From CAZJQD01 sp964548165 [NCBI: uncultured bacterium] (GTDB lineage: Bacteria > UBA8481), in NCBI GenBank assembly GCA_964548165.1, contig CAZJQD010000027.1:16169-31151 (forward strand): a stretch of DNA of 14,983 nucleotides, written 5' to 3'. The stretch's first letter is position 1, and every line of letters begins with the position of its first letter. Below the pieces are notes generated by a model. The model searched no databases, was not told where the DNA came from, and saw nothing but the letters and a program-made list of their open reading frames with translations. Of this stretch, positions 7,701 through 14,983 are shown in pieces. The translations under genes were made by a program, and so were the position numbers.

Positions 7701-10700
7701 TCCGGGGAGACGCGAACTGGTGGCCTACGTCGTCGGCGCCTCCGCCGCGTCGTGGCTCGATCCCGATTCTCCGGGACGCGTCGCCCTCGCCGCCGCCCTG
7801 CCCGAGTACATGGTCCCGACCGCGTTTGTGGCCCTCGACGCGCTTCCGCTCACGAGGAACGGGAAGCTCGATCGCGCTGCGCTTCCGGTGCCGACGCGTA
7901 ACGAGGTCTCCAGCATCGAGGAGCCCTTCACCGGGACGGAGATCCCGATCGCCGAGCTCTACGCCGAGATCCTCGGCGAGCGACGGTTCGGCCCCCGCGA
8001 CTCGTTCTTCGACCTGGGCGGGAATTCTCTCCTCGCGACCCGGCTGGCCTCCCGCATCCGGTCGCGCCTCGGCGTCGATCTTCCGCTACGCGTGCTCTTC
8101 GCTGCTCCGGACGTGCGTTCGCTTGCCGCGCGCGTATCCGAGCTGCGAGGGGACGATCAGCCGCACGTGGCAGGCCTCGTGAGCGTGGGCTCGGTCCTAT
8201 CCGCCGCCGCGACCTCGGCCGCCGCGCCCGCGGCCGCCGCGCCCGTCCCCACCGCGCTTCCGCCCATCCCGATCGCGTCCCGCGATCGGCCCCTCCCGCT
8301 CTCGGCTGCGCAGGAACGGCTCTGGTTCCTCAATCGGCTCGAGCCCGACAACCCCTTCTACAACGTCGCCACCGCGCTCGATATCCGCGGCCGCCTCCAT
8401 GTCGCCGCCCTCGCCTCGGCCCTCACCGCGATCACCCAGCGGCACGAGATCCTGCGAACAACCTACGAGGAGCGGGAGGGTCGCTCCTGCCAGGTCGTCC
8501 ACTCCGCCGCCGCCGTTCCCCTCGCAGAGGTCGATCTCTCGGAGGCCCCCGACGTCGAGCTCGAGATCCGGCGACGCGCGGTCGCCGAGGCCCGCACGCC
8601 CTTCGACCTGGAACGGGGCCCCGTTCTCAGGGCCACCCTCATGGACTGCGGCCGCGAGCGCCACGTCTTCCTGCTGACCATGCACCACATCGCCTCCGAC
8701 GGCTGGTCCCTGGGCGTGATGGTCCGCGAGCTGGCCGCGCTGTACCGCGAGGCGGCGACCGGAACCCCCGCCGCGCTCTCGCCCCTGGCCTGCCAGTACG
8801 CGGACTTCGCGGCCTGGCAGAACGCGGCCCTCGCGGGCGCGGAGCTGGAGAGACACCTCGTGACCTGGCGTCGACGACTGGCCGGGTTTCCGGCCGAGCT
8901 TCGATTGCCGGTCGATCGCGCGCGGCCGCCCGTCCAGTCGTATCGCGGCGGGTCGGTGGAGTTCCGGGTGCCGGCCGGTGTCGCGCGAGAGCTCCACGCG
9001 ATCGCGCGGGCGCGGAACGCCACCCTCTTCATGACCCTCCTCGCCGGCTTCGGTGCGCTCCTCTCGCGGTACTCGGCCCAGGACGATCTCGTGATCGGAA
9101 CGCCGATCGCGAATCGCACGCGGCCCGAGGTCGAGCCGTTGATCGGCTTCTTCGTCAACACCCTCGCGCTCCGCCTCAATACCGCCGCCGGTCCCGGCGC
9201 CGAGCTCTCCTTCCTCGATCTCGTCGATCGCGCGCGAGAGGTCGCGATGGAGGCGTTCCTGCACCAGGATCTCCCGTTCGAGCGGATCGTCGACGACCTC
9301 CAGCCCGAGCGCGACCTCAGCCGCAACCCGCTCTTCCAGGTCATGCTCGCCTTGCAGAACGCGCCGATGGCGGCGCCCGAACTTCCCGGGCTGACAACGA
9401 GCCCCCTGGAGTTCGGGCGCACCACGGCCCAGTTCGATCTCGTGCTCGATCTCTGGGAACGGCCGGACGGCGATCTGCTGGGCGTCCTGGAGTATGCGGC
9501 CGACCTCTTCGACCGCGCCACGATCGAGCGGATGGCCGGGCACTTCGTCACGCTCCTCGCGTCCGCGGTCGCCGCGCCGCATCGCGGTTTCCGCGAGCTC
9601 GACTACCTCGCCGCGTGGGAGAAGCGCCAGCTCCTCGAGGAGTGGGCGGGGGAGAGACGCGCGTATCCCGTCGACCGCACCCTGCCCGAGCTCTTCGAGG
9701 ACCAGGTGCGGCGGACGCCGGACCGGATCGCGACCGAGGAACGCGGCCTGCGGCTCACCTACCGTGAACTTAACATCGAGGCCAATCGCCTCGCGCGTCA
9801 CCTGCGCCACCTCGGCATACAGCCCGGAGACTTTGTCGGCCTCTACCAGGATCGGGGCGTCGCCTTCCACGCCGCCGTCCTCGGGATCCTCAAGAGCGGC
9901 GCCGCGTACGTGCCCATCGACACCACCTACCCCTTCGCGCGCGCCGCCTACATGCTCGACCACAGTCGCGTCCGCGTCCTCGTGACGAGTGCGGCTCACC
10001 TGGCGGATCCCGAGTTCGCCGCGGCCCTGGCCGGCGCGCCCGGGATCGCGGAGGCCGTGCTCCTCGACGACGGCTCGCCGATCGCGATCGGCGAGCCGGG
10101 CACGAGCGGCCAGCCAGTAGCGACCGAAAAAACGGGCGCGCCCGCGTTCCGGGTGACGCCGCGATCCGCCTGGGCCGAGCTCGACGAGGCCGATCTTTCG
10201 ATCGTCAACTCAAGCGGGGATCGGGCCTACATGCTCTATACCTCCGGGTCGACCGGAGCGCCCAAGGGCGCGATCATCCGCCACGACGGCAAGATCAACC
10301 ACATCTTCGCCCAGTTCCGCCGCCTCGAGTTCTCTGAGCAGACCGCGTTCCTCCAGACCGCGCCCGCCTCCTCGGACATCTCCGTCTGGCAATACCTCGG
10401 GCCCGTCCTCTGTGGCGGCCGGACCGTCGTCGCCGGTCCCGACGATCTCGCCGATCCCGCGCGCCTCTTTTCTCTCATCCGCGATCACGCCGTCACCATC
10501 ATCGAGCTCGTCCCCGTCCTGATGAGCGGACTGATGGCCCACGTCTCGCGGCTCCCCGCATCCCAGCGCGCGTTGCCCCATCTCGGCTGGGCGCTCATCA
10601 CGGGCGAGGCCGCGCCCGTCTCCGTCGTCAACGACTGGCTCCAGCTCTTTCCCGGCGTCCGCCTCGTCAACGCCTACGGTCCGACGGAGGCCGCCGACGA

Positions 10701-13700
10701 CGTCTGCGAGTACGAGGTGACCGCGCCCCTGCCGGAGACCGCGCGCTCCGTGCCCATCGGGACGCCGCTCGACAACCTCGAGATGTACGTCCTCGATGCG
10801 GGCCTCGGGCTCGTGCCTCCCGGCGTTCCCGGCGAGATCTGCGTCTCCGGGATCGGGGTGGGGGAGGGCTACTGGCGCGACGACGAGCGGACGCGCGCCG
10901 CCTTCGTGCCGAATCCCTACGCTGGACCCGGCCGCGGCCCGATCCTGTATCGCTGCGGCGACGTCGGTTTCTGGCGCCGCGACGGCGTCCTGGAGTGCCT
11001 GGCGCGGCTCGACGACCAGGTCAAGATCCGCGGCCACCGGATCGAGCTGGGGGAGATCGAGGCGGTCCTGGGCCGGCACGAGGCCGTGCGCGAGGTGGCG
11101 GTGAGCGTCGTCTCGCCCGCCGGCGAGCCCAGACTGGCCGCGTACGTGGTGCCCGAGCCGCGGTCCGAGGTGCTGGCGCGCGCCATCGCCGACCTCGGGG
11201 CCGAGCGCGTGACCCAGTGGCATGAACTCCATGACAACAGCTACCGCGAGAGTCTCGACTACGGCGATCCCACCTTCAATGTCATCGGCTGGGACAGCAA
11301 CTACACCGGTCAGCCCCTCTCGCGCGAGGAGATGGAGGAGTACGTGCGCTCCACCGTAGATCGCGCGCGCGCGCTGGGCCGAGGCGGCGAAACCGGCCCC
11401 GGCCGCGTGCTCGAGATCGGCTGTGGCACCGGGCTCATCCTCTTCGCCCTCCTGCCGCACGCCGCGTCCTACACCGCCATCGATCTCTCGGACACCGCCG
11501 TCGATCGCCTCCGCGAACTTCAACGCTCGCGCGAGCTCTGTACGCGCGTGCCCGGCCTCGAACGCGCCGAGATTCGCCAGGGCGTGGCCGATGATCTCTC
11601 GTTCCTGCCCGACGCCTCCGTCGACACGATCCTTCTTCCCTCCGTCGTGCAGTACTTTCCCGGCCTCGATTACGTCCAGCGCGTCCTGCAGGAGCTCCTG
11701 CGCGTCCTTGCGCCCGGTGGCGCCATCCTCCTCGGCGACGTGCGATCCCTGCCGCTCCTCGAGACCTTCCACGCCTCCGTTCAGCTCTTCCGCGCCGCGG
11801 ACGAGGACTCCGTCGCGGATCTCGCGGAACGGATCGGGCGTCGCCTGCGAGAGGAGCAGGAACTCGCGGTGCACCCGAACTGGCTGAGCGCGCTCCCGGA
11901 GCGGTTCCCGGCCATCCGCAGTGTCGACGTCCAACCGAAGCGCGGCCGTCTCCTCAACGAGATGACGCGCTTCCGGTTCGATGCGGTCCTGAGAACGAGG
12001 GCGACCACGTGCGTGGATGCCGAGTGGCGGGACGCACGCGAAGATCCGATCCCGCCCATCGCCATCGAGGCCCACCTGGCCGAGCGTCGGCCCGCCGCGT
12101 GGGGCGTGCGCGGCCTCGTCAACGCGCGGACGCTTCGTGATCGCCGCCTGCGAGAGCTCCTGGCCGATCCCGGTCTGCCGGCGACGGTCGGCGGATTGCG
12201 CGCCACGCTGGAGAGCACGGAGAAGGAGATCGCCGCGCAGGGTTGCGATCCCGAGGACCTGGTCGCGTGCGGCGAACGCCACGGCTACAGCGTGGAACTT
12301 CGCGTCTCTGCCGAGGAACCGGCCGATCGCTTCGATGTGGCCTTCCTCGATCCTGCATCCGTCACGAGCACGGCCGGAGTGCGCTTCCCGACCGTCGCGG
12401 CGCCCCCGGATCGGGAGTGCGCCAACGATCCCCTGGCCGAGCGCGCGGGCCGCGTCCTGGCCCCGCTCCTGAGGGACTATCTCCGCGAGCGCCTGCCGTC
12501 GTACATGGTGCCCGCCGACTTCATCCGGCTCGACGCTCTCCCGGTCACCCCGGCCGGCAAGGTAGACCGTCGCGCGCTTCCGGCGCAGACCGCGACGCTC
12601 CGCGCGGAGGCCGCCGTCTCCGTGTCCCCGCGGACGCCGACGGAGACCGCGCTCGCCGCGATCTGGTCCGAGGTGCTCGGCACTGAGGGCGTGGGCGTGA
12701 CCGAAAACTTCTTCGACCTCGGCGGGCATAGCCTCAAGGCCACCCAGGTCGTCAGCCGCGTGCATCGCGATCTCGGTGTCCTCCTCCCGGTCCGCGCGCT
12801 CTTCTCACAGCCGACGATTGCGGAACTGGCCGGCGTGATCGACGCGGCGCGCACCTCCGACCGCGCCGCGGAAAGCGGCACCGACCAAGGCGCCGACCAC
12901 CCCGCCGACCACTCTACCGACCGCGCCACCGCTCCCAGCAGCACCTATGCCGCGATCGAACAGTGCGGCATCGTGGGCCCGGCCCCGCTCTCCCACGCCC
13001 AGCGCCGCCTCTGGGTGCTCTCGCGCCTGGAGGAGGGATCGTCCGCCTACAATGCTCCCGCCTCGCTCCGCCTCCGCGGACGCATCGACCTGGGAGCCTT
13101 CACCGCCGCAATCAACGAGGTCGTTGCGCGGCACGAGTCCTTGCGCACCGTCTTCACCGCCGTCGGCGACGAACCTCGCCAGGTCGTTCTTCCCGCCCTC
13201 GAGATCACCGTCCCCGTTCACGATCTCACGACCCGCGGTCGCGCGGCCCGCGATGGCGGGACCTCTCCTTCGCCCGAGGTCGAGGCGCGGCGACTGGCTC
13301 TCGAAGATGCGGCCGCGCCCTTCGACCTGGAGCGAGGGCCGCTCGTCAGGGCCACGCTCCTCAGGCTCGCGGAGGACGACCACGTCTTCCTCTTCAACAT
13401 GCATCACATCATCTCGGATGACTGGAGCCTGGCCGTCTTCGCGCGCGAGTTCATGGCCTCCTACGCGCGCCGGCTCGCGGGCGGCGGCGTAGCACCACCC
13501 GCTCTAAGGATCCAGTATCGCGACTACGCGGCCTGGCAGAACCGCGCCCTCGAGGAGGGGCGCCATGCCGCGGATCGCGCCTACTGGCTGGATCGCTTCC
13601 GCGAGGGCGTCCCCGTGCTCGATCTTCCCACCGATCGCCCGCGGCCTCCGATCAAGACCTACGCTGGCGCCACCATGCCCCTCGCGCTGGGCGCCGCCCT

Positions 13701-14983
13701 GGCGCGACGGCTCCGGGATATTGCGCGCGAGCACGACGCCAGCCTCTTCATGACGCTGGCGGCCCTCGTACAGGTCCTGCTCTTCCGGCAGAGCGGGCAG
13801 GAGGATCTCGTCGTCGGCTTCCCGATCGCGGGTCGCCCTCACGCCGACCTCGAGGACCAGATCGGGTTCTACATCAACACGCTTCCTCTCCGCACGACGA
13901 TCCGGCCCGATGAGCCCTTCTCCGGGCTCCTGCAGCGCGTCGCCGCCGATTGCTCCGCCGCCTACGAGCACCAGTCGTATCCCTTCGATCGCCTCGTCGA
14001 CGATCTCGCCCTGCACCGCGACGTCAGTCGCAACCCGCTCTTCGACGTCGTGGTCGTCCTCCAGAATGCGACCTCCTGGACCTTCCGCCTGCCCGGGCTC
14101 GAGGCGGACCCCTTCGTCAGCGACTACGCCGGGAGCAAGTTCGATCTCCACTTCGTCTTCGAGGAGACTGCCGCGGCGGCCGAGAACGCGACGGAACTCG
14201 CGGCCGCGATCGTCTACAACACCGATCTCTTCGATGCCGATCGGATCGAGCGGCTGGGCGGCCAGTTCCGCCAGCTCCTCGAGTCCGCGCTCTCAGGACC
14301 GTCCACGCCCGTGGCCCGGCTCCCGATCCTTCCGCCCGACCAAATGACCGCCATGCTCAGGTGGGCGGCGCCGCAGATGGGGCCCGGCGATCCGCGCACG
14401 CTCGTCTCCTGGTTCTCGGAGGTCGTCGCGCGGAAGCCCGAGGCCGAGGCCGTATCCTGTCGTCCGTGGTCCGAGGATGGCCGCGAGGGCGCGCGCCTCG
14501 CGCTCACGTACGCCGAGCTGGACCGCCGCGCCCAACGCATCGCGGAGGCGCTCGTCGCGGCGGGCGCGGGCAAGGGGAGGCTGGTGGGGCTCTTCCTCGA
14601 GCGTACGCCCGACCTGGTATCCGCCGTGCTCGGTATCCTCAGGACCGGCGCCGCCTACCTCCCGATCGAGCTCGCCTATCCCGCCGAGCGGATCGCGTTC
14701 ATGATGCAGGATGCAGACGTTCCGATCCTCCTGACCGAGAAGGCCCTGGCCCCGCGGCTGGAGTCGTCGCCCGTGCGCTTGATCCTCCTCGAGGACGTGC
14801 TCGGCGCGATTTCCAGAAGCGACAACATGCTGGCTCCACCGTCGACCCCGCCCGCCAACACACCCGACCTCGCTCCCGCCAACACACCAGCCCCCGCCAG
14901 CACGCTCCCCGCCGTCCTCGATCCCGACGACACGGCCTACGTGATCTACACCTCCGGCTCCACCGGCAAGCCGAAGGGGTGCC
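4792..14983 (+). CDS. Large multimodular NRPS, C-A-T / C-A(MT)-T / C-A... (3'-truncated)
   Basis: One uninterrupted frame of at least 3397 codons runs off the right edge. The start is the GTG at 4792: an in-frame TGA at 4711 lies upstream, no ATG, GTG or TTG codon intervenes, and the protein opens with the typical NRPS leader LERRLAALSPEKRALLEARL just before the first condensation domain. There is no good Shine-Dalgarno sequence before this GTG. Domain order by residue: C1 about 55-490, A1 512-1033, T1 1043-1118 (Ser1079), C2 1165-1603, A2 1623-2597 with a methyltransferase insert at 2137-2550, T2 2611-2687 (Ser2647), C3 2728-3177, A3 from 3201 and cut after TSGSTGKPKG. It begins with a C domain and the upstream NRPS ends with a carrier domain, so the two plausibly act in series. 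No epimerisation or thioesterase domain is visible. The inferred partial order is Val-(N-Me)Xaa-next residue. The chain ends beyond the window. Confidence 0.97.
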   Translation, partial: MTPESDLERRLAALSPEKRALLEARLGRAPGKSQTPTGASGPAERVQRGERPPEPPLTFPQERLWLIERIEGASATYNIPLAVRLKGVVSPEVIRESLLTIVNRHEVLRTSFPESESGVPWQKIAEEPDLEWSTFDLRGRDSLVRADELERHLESEARRPFDLAHGPILRAAVIRLRDDECVLVVVVHHMAADGATAGILLKELRECLGAFLEGRRPDLPALTAQVADVALWERQRAGEAGPAGTRLKAQIDWWRERLEDAPPSLDLPTDHPRPVVAGRRGATVRFRIPQEVASGLQVLAAHENASLFMGLLAAYGALLQRWTGGEDLVIGTPVARRPPGCERLIGFFVNTLALRLDLSAGPTFRELLGRSRRTALEAFDHQDVPFEKLVEELNPARDPGRTPFFQSVLAVQAGSEMRLDLPGVRVSPVPVDTGTTKFDLTMVLEPSSNGIEGIVEFSRDLFDPGTMRRFAEAFVLLVTAAVEAPDRPIASLEVLSRNEKASILGAWRGSAVPYPRDRGVHELFEEQVALRPEAVALVNTTGTWSYGRLNAAANRVAHDLARRGVSAGEVIAIAGERTAETIAAILATLKVGAVYLPFETATPRKRLEAIFALAGVRRVLARVDAFSGPDLELPDGMERIPIDVDASDADPGTPAVSTGGSPPARGAAPAYVMFTSGSTGEPKGSRIPHRAIIRLVRGSDFIRMDETETFLLLAPLSFDASTLEIWAPLLNGGRLALAPPGAQTGAHTGAHAGALSLSEIAAAIREYEVTTLWLTSGLFSLMVDERLEDLGRLRQLLAGGDVLSVAHVNRLLAQHPRVRFVNGYGPTENTTFTCCHVADPGRPYTRPVPIGRPIANTYVLILDAHGALSPVGVPGELYAGGDGLALDYIGRTDLTAERFVPDPFADDPGARLYRTGDRVRWTSDGEIEFLGRFDTQVKLRGFRIEPGEIEAVIARDPGVREAAVLVREDHPGRRELVAYVVGASAASWLDPDSPGRVALAAALPEYMVPTAFVALDALPLTRNGKLDRAALPVPTRNEVSSIEEPFTGTEIPIAELYAEILGERRFGPRDSFFDLGGNSLLATRLASRIRSRLGVDLPLRVLFAAPDVRSLAARVSELRGDDQPHVAGLVSVGSVLSAAATSAAAPAAAAPVPTALPPIPIASRDRPLPLSAAQERLWFLNRLEPDNPFYNVATALDIRGRLHVAALASALTAITQRHEILRTTYEEREGRSCQVVHSAAAVPLAEVDLSEAPDVELEIRRRAVAEARTPFDLERGPVLRATLMDCGRERHVFLLTMHHIASDGWSLGVMVRELAALYREAATGTPAALSPLACQYADFAAWQNAALAGAELERHLVTWRRRLAGFPAELRLPVDRARPPVQSYRGGSVEFRVPAGVARELHAIARARNATLFMTLLAGFGALLSRYSAQDDLVIGTPIANRTRPEVEPLIGFFVNTLALRLNTAAGPGAELSFLDLVDRAREVAMEAFLHQDLPFERIVDDLQPERDLSRNPLFQVMLALQNAPMAAPELPGLTTSPLEFGRTTAQFDLVLDLWERPDGDLLGVLEYAADLFDRATIERMAGHFVTLLASAVAAPHRGFRELDYLAAWEKRQLLEEWAGERRAYPVDRTLPELFEDQVRRTPDRIATEERGLRLTYRELNIEANRLARHLRHLGIQPGDFVGLYQDRGVAFHAAVLGILKSGAAYVPIDTTYPFARAAYMLDHSRVRVLVTSAAHLADPEFAAALAGAPGIAEAVLLDDGSPIAIGEPGTSGQPVATEKTGAPAFRVTPRSAWAELDEADLSIVNSSGDRAYMLYTSGSTGAPKGAIIRHDGKINHIFAQFRRLEFSEQTAFLQTAPASSDISVWQYLGPVLCGGRTVVAGPDDLADPARLFSLIRDHAVTIIELVPVLMSGLMAHVSRLPASQRALPHLGWALITGEAAPVSVVNDWLQLFPGVRLVNAYGPTEAADDVCEYEVTAPLPETARSVPIGTPLDNLEMYVLDAGLGLVPPGVPGEICVSGIGVGEGYWRDDERTRAAFVPNPYAGPGRGPILYRCGDVGFWRRDGVLECLARLDDQVKIRGHRIELGEIEAVLGRHEAVREVAVSVVSPAGEPRLAAYVVPEPRSEVLARAIADLGAERVTQWHELHDNSYRESLDYGDPTFNVIGWDSNYTGQPLSREEMEEYVRSTVDRARALGRGGETGPGRVLEIGCGTGLILFALLPHAASYTAIDLSDTAVDRLRELQRSRELCTRVPGLERAEIRQGVADDLSFLPDASVDTILLPSVVQYFPGLDYVQRVLQELLRVLAPGGAILLGDVRSLPLLETFHASVQLFRAADEDSVADLAERIGRRLREEQELAVHPNWLSALPERFPAIRSVDVQPKRGRLLNEMTRFRFDAVLRTRATTCVDAEWRDAREDPIPPIAIEAHLAERRPAAWGVRGLVNARTLRDRRLRELLADPGLPATVGGLRATLESTEKEIAAQGCDPEDLVACGERHGYSVELRVSAEEPADRFDVAFLDPASVTSTAGVRFPTVAAPPDRECANDPLAERAGRVLAPLLRDYLRERLPSYMVPADFIRLDALPVTPAGKVDRRALPAQTATLRAEAAVSVSPRTPTETALAAIWSEVLGTEGVGVTENFFDLGGHSLKATQVVSRVHRDLGVLLPVRALFSQPTIAELAGVIDAARTSDRAAESGTDQGADHPADHSTDRATAPSSTYAAIEQCGIVGPAPLSHAQRRLWVLSRLEEGSSAYNAPASLRLRGRIDLGAFTAAINEVVARHESLRTVFTAVGDEPRQVVLPALEITVPVHDLTTRGRAARDGGTSPSPEVEARRLALEDAAAPFDLERGPLVRATLLRLAEDDHVFLFNMHHIISDDWSLAVFAREFMASYARRLAGGGVAPPALRIQYRDYAAWQNRALEEGRHAADRAYWLDRFREGVPVLDLPTDRPRPPIKTYAGATMPLALGAALARRLRDIAREHDASLFMTLAALVQVLLFRQSGQEDLVVGFPIAGRPHADLEDQIGFYINTLPLRTTIRPDEPFSGLLQRVAADCSAAYEHQSYPFDRLVDDLALHRDVSRNPLFDVVVVLQNATSWTFRLPGLEADPFVSDYAGSKFDLHFVFEETAAAAENATELAAAIVYNTDLFDADRIERLGGQFRQLLESALSGPSTPVARLPILPPDQMTAMLRWAAPQMGPGDPRTLVSWFSEVVARKPEAEAVSCRPWSEDGREGARLALTYAELDRRAQRIAEALVAAGAGKGRLVGLFLERTPDLVSAVLGILRTGAAYLPIELAYPAERIAFMMQDADVPILLTEKALAPRLESSPVRLILLEDVLGAISRSDNMLAPPSTPPANTPDLAPANTPAPASTLPAVLDPDDTAYVIYTSGSTGKPKGC
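4954..8145 (+). other. NRPS module 1 of the large gene: C-A(Val-like)-T
   Basis: The condensation domain (4954-6260) opens with LTFPQERLWL and has the catalytic HHMAADG, with His codons at 5353 and 5356. Other C motifs are present, including IGFFVNTLALR and HQDVPFEKLV. The adenylation domain (6325-7890) shows FTSGSTGEPKG, SFDAS, NGYGPTE, YRTGDRVRW, VKLRGFRIE and LTRNGKLDRAALP. Its pocket reads D-A-L-W-L-G-G-T-F-K, two conservative changes from the valine code DAFWIGGTFK, so valine or a similar branched aliphatic residue is expected. The carrier domain (7918-8145) has FFDLGGNSLL with Ser at codon 8026. The C domain looks of the LCL type by eye; this is inferred, since I see no upstream epimerase in the visible parts. 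Confidence 0.9.
7012..7053 (+). repeat. 12-bp tandem repeat inside adenylation domain A1
   Basis: About 3.5 copies of a degenerate 12-bp unit encode G-A-(Q/H)-(T/A) repeats (GAQTGAHTGAHAGA) in a surface loop between motifs A4 and A5. The frame is kept. It looks like a slippage-born loop extension and is unlikely to affect the pocket. Confidence 0.75.
8179..8280 (+). other. Ala/Pro-rich interdomain linker, T1 to C2
   Basis: The stretch between carrier T1 and condensation domain C2 encodes a low-complexity linker (SAAATSAAAPAAAAPVPTA) from GCC/GCG-rich DNA. This is a flexible hinge between modules with no recognisable fold. Confidence 0.8.
10071..10098. repeat. 28-bp perfect palindrome within adenylation domain A2
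   Basis: The two 14-base halves (10071-10084 and 10085-10098) are exact reverse complements with no spacer, centred on TCGCGA. The stretch codes for DGSPIAIGEP in a variable loop between motifs A2 and A3. It has no known function; it may be a small hairpin-forming insertion or a binding site, or may arise by chance from GATCG-rich codon use. Confidence 0.8.
11200..12440 (+). other. SAM-dependent N-methyltransferase insert in adenylation domain A2
   Basis: About 413 residues lie between the strand LAAYVVPEP and the helix LRDYLRERLPSYMVP of the A domain. The insert opens with RVTQWHELHDNSYRE, has the SAM-binding motif VLEIGCGTGLILFALL (from nt 11407), an acidic DLSDTAVDRL, VVQYFPGLDYV (about 11644-11676) and GGAILLGDVRSL. 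These are the hallmarks of NRPS N-methyltransferase domains, which methylate the alpha-amine of the carrier-bound amino acid with S-adenosylmethionine. The size is normal for the family and no motif is damaged. Confidence 0.92.
12844..12960 (+). other. Low-complexity Asp/Thr/Ala linker, T2 to C3
   Basis: Short imperfect repeats of CCGACC-containing units encode a hydrophilic linker (SDRAAESGTDQGADHPADHS) between carrier T2 and condensation domain C3. It appears to be a flexible hinge formed by repeat expansion, and the frame is kept. Confidence 0.7.
12973..14983 (+). other. NRPS module 3 of the large gene: C-A (cut at window end)
   Basis: The condensation domain (12973-14320) begins APLSHAQRRLWVLSRL and has HHIISDDWS, with His codons at 13402 and 13405. 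The last motif position is Asp where Gly is usual; the catalytic second His and the conserved Asp are present. Later motifs include IGFYINTLPLR and HQSYPFDRLVDDL. The adenylation domain starts near 14392, shows LTYAEL, ILRTGAAYLPIEL and VIYTSGSTGKPKG, and is cut at the edge, so its substrate cannot be read. A Pro/Ala/Asn/Thr-rich loop precedes A3. Confidence 0.9.
14851..14905 (+). repeat. Imperfect tandem repeat in adenylation domain A3
   Basis: The 14-base unit CCCGCCAACACACC occurs at 14851-14864 and again at 14875-14888, with a diverged third copy from about 14893. It encodes PPANTP / APANTP / APASTL just before core motif A3, and looks like a slippage-type loop extension. Confidence 0.75.

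Larger units (their letters stand above)
8284..12850 (+). other. NRPS module 2 of the large gene: C-A(N-methyltransferase)-T
   Basis: The condensation domain (8284-9600) starts LPLSAAQERLWFLNRL and has HHIASDGWS, with His codons at 8683 and 8686. The adenylation domain (9658-12580) has YTSGSTGAPKG, SSDISVWQY at A4, NAYGPTEAADD at A5, YRCGDVGFW at A7, [10 protein letters not shown] at A8 and [13 protein letters not shown] at A10. Its pocket reads D-I-W-E-I-G-A-D-D-K, which I cannot match confidently to a known substrate. The acidic residues hint at a polar or basic side chain, but weakly. A methyltransferase is inserted between A8 and A10. The carrier domain (12622-12850) has FFDLGGHSLKATQ with Ser at codon 12730. 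The module should add one N-methylated residue. Confidence 0.9.

Noticed and set aside
5317-12765. Several minus-strand open frames of 600-850 codons opposite the large NRPS
   Set aside because: They mirror the + strand codon pattern, have Arg/Asp/Gly-rich translations with no recognisable domain, and lie opposite intact NRPS motifs.

Overview
The window is a high-GC (by eye well over 60% G+C) stretch of a nonribosomal peptide synthetase (NRPS) gene cluster. Everything is read from the + strand and both window edges cut through NRPS genes. The source is probably a Gram-negative-type bacterium from a secondary-metabolite-rich, GC-rich lineage (Acidobacteriota, Myxococcota, Gemmatimonadota or a related uncultured group). 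That guess rests on codon use, on a Cache/channel protein that needs a periplasm, and on an intergenic CCACGGAG-type repeat of a kind I associate with such genomes. The taxon cannot be fixed from the sequence.

Layout. (1) 1-2451: the 3' part of an NRPS gene, with an adenylation (A) domain and a carrier (T) domain. The A-domain pocket reads as asparagine, and a complete PP-loop ATP-pyrophosphatase domain of about 330 residues is spliced into its C-terminal subdomain. (2) 2448-4565: overlapping the first gene by 4 bp and preceded by a strong ribosome binding site, a 705-residue membrane protein with an N-terminal Cache sensor domain. Its C-terminal half looks like a pentameric ligand-gated ion channel (ECD plus M1-M4). 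(3) 4566-4791: a gap holding a roughly 175-bp element with 26-bp perfect inverted termini. (4) 4792-14983: a large NRPS gene that runs off the right edge, with order C-A-T / C-A(MT)-T / C-A(partial). Its first A domain reads as valine-like, the second is unassigned and carries an N-methyltransferase insert, and the third is cut before its pocket.

Taken together, the line would build ...-Asn(modified?)-Val-(N-methyl)Xaa-..., provided the proteins act in gene order. The PP-loop insert could convert the Asn carboxamide, or another carbonyl, to an amidine or thioamide. Its CxxC plus distal Cys pattern resembles Fe-S dependent tRNA thiolases, while its N-terminal zinc-ribbon/PP-loop order also resembles N-acetyl-sugar amidotransferases. 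The Cache-channel fusion, translationally coupled to the NRPS, may sense an amino acid or the peptide product. These two proteins are the most interesting content. No thioesterase, transporter, MbtH protein, regulator, tRNA, rRNA or CRISPR is visible in the window.
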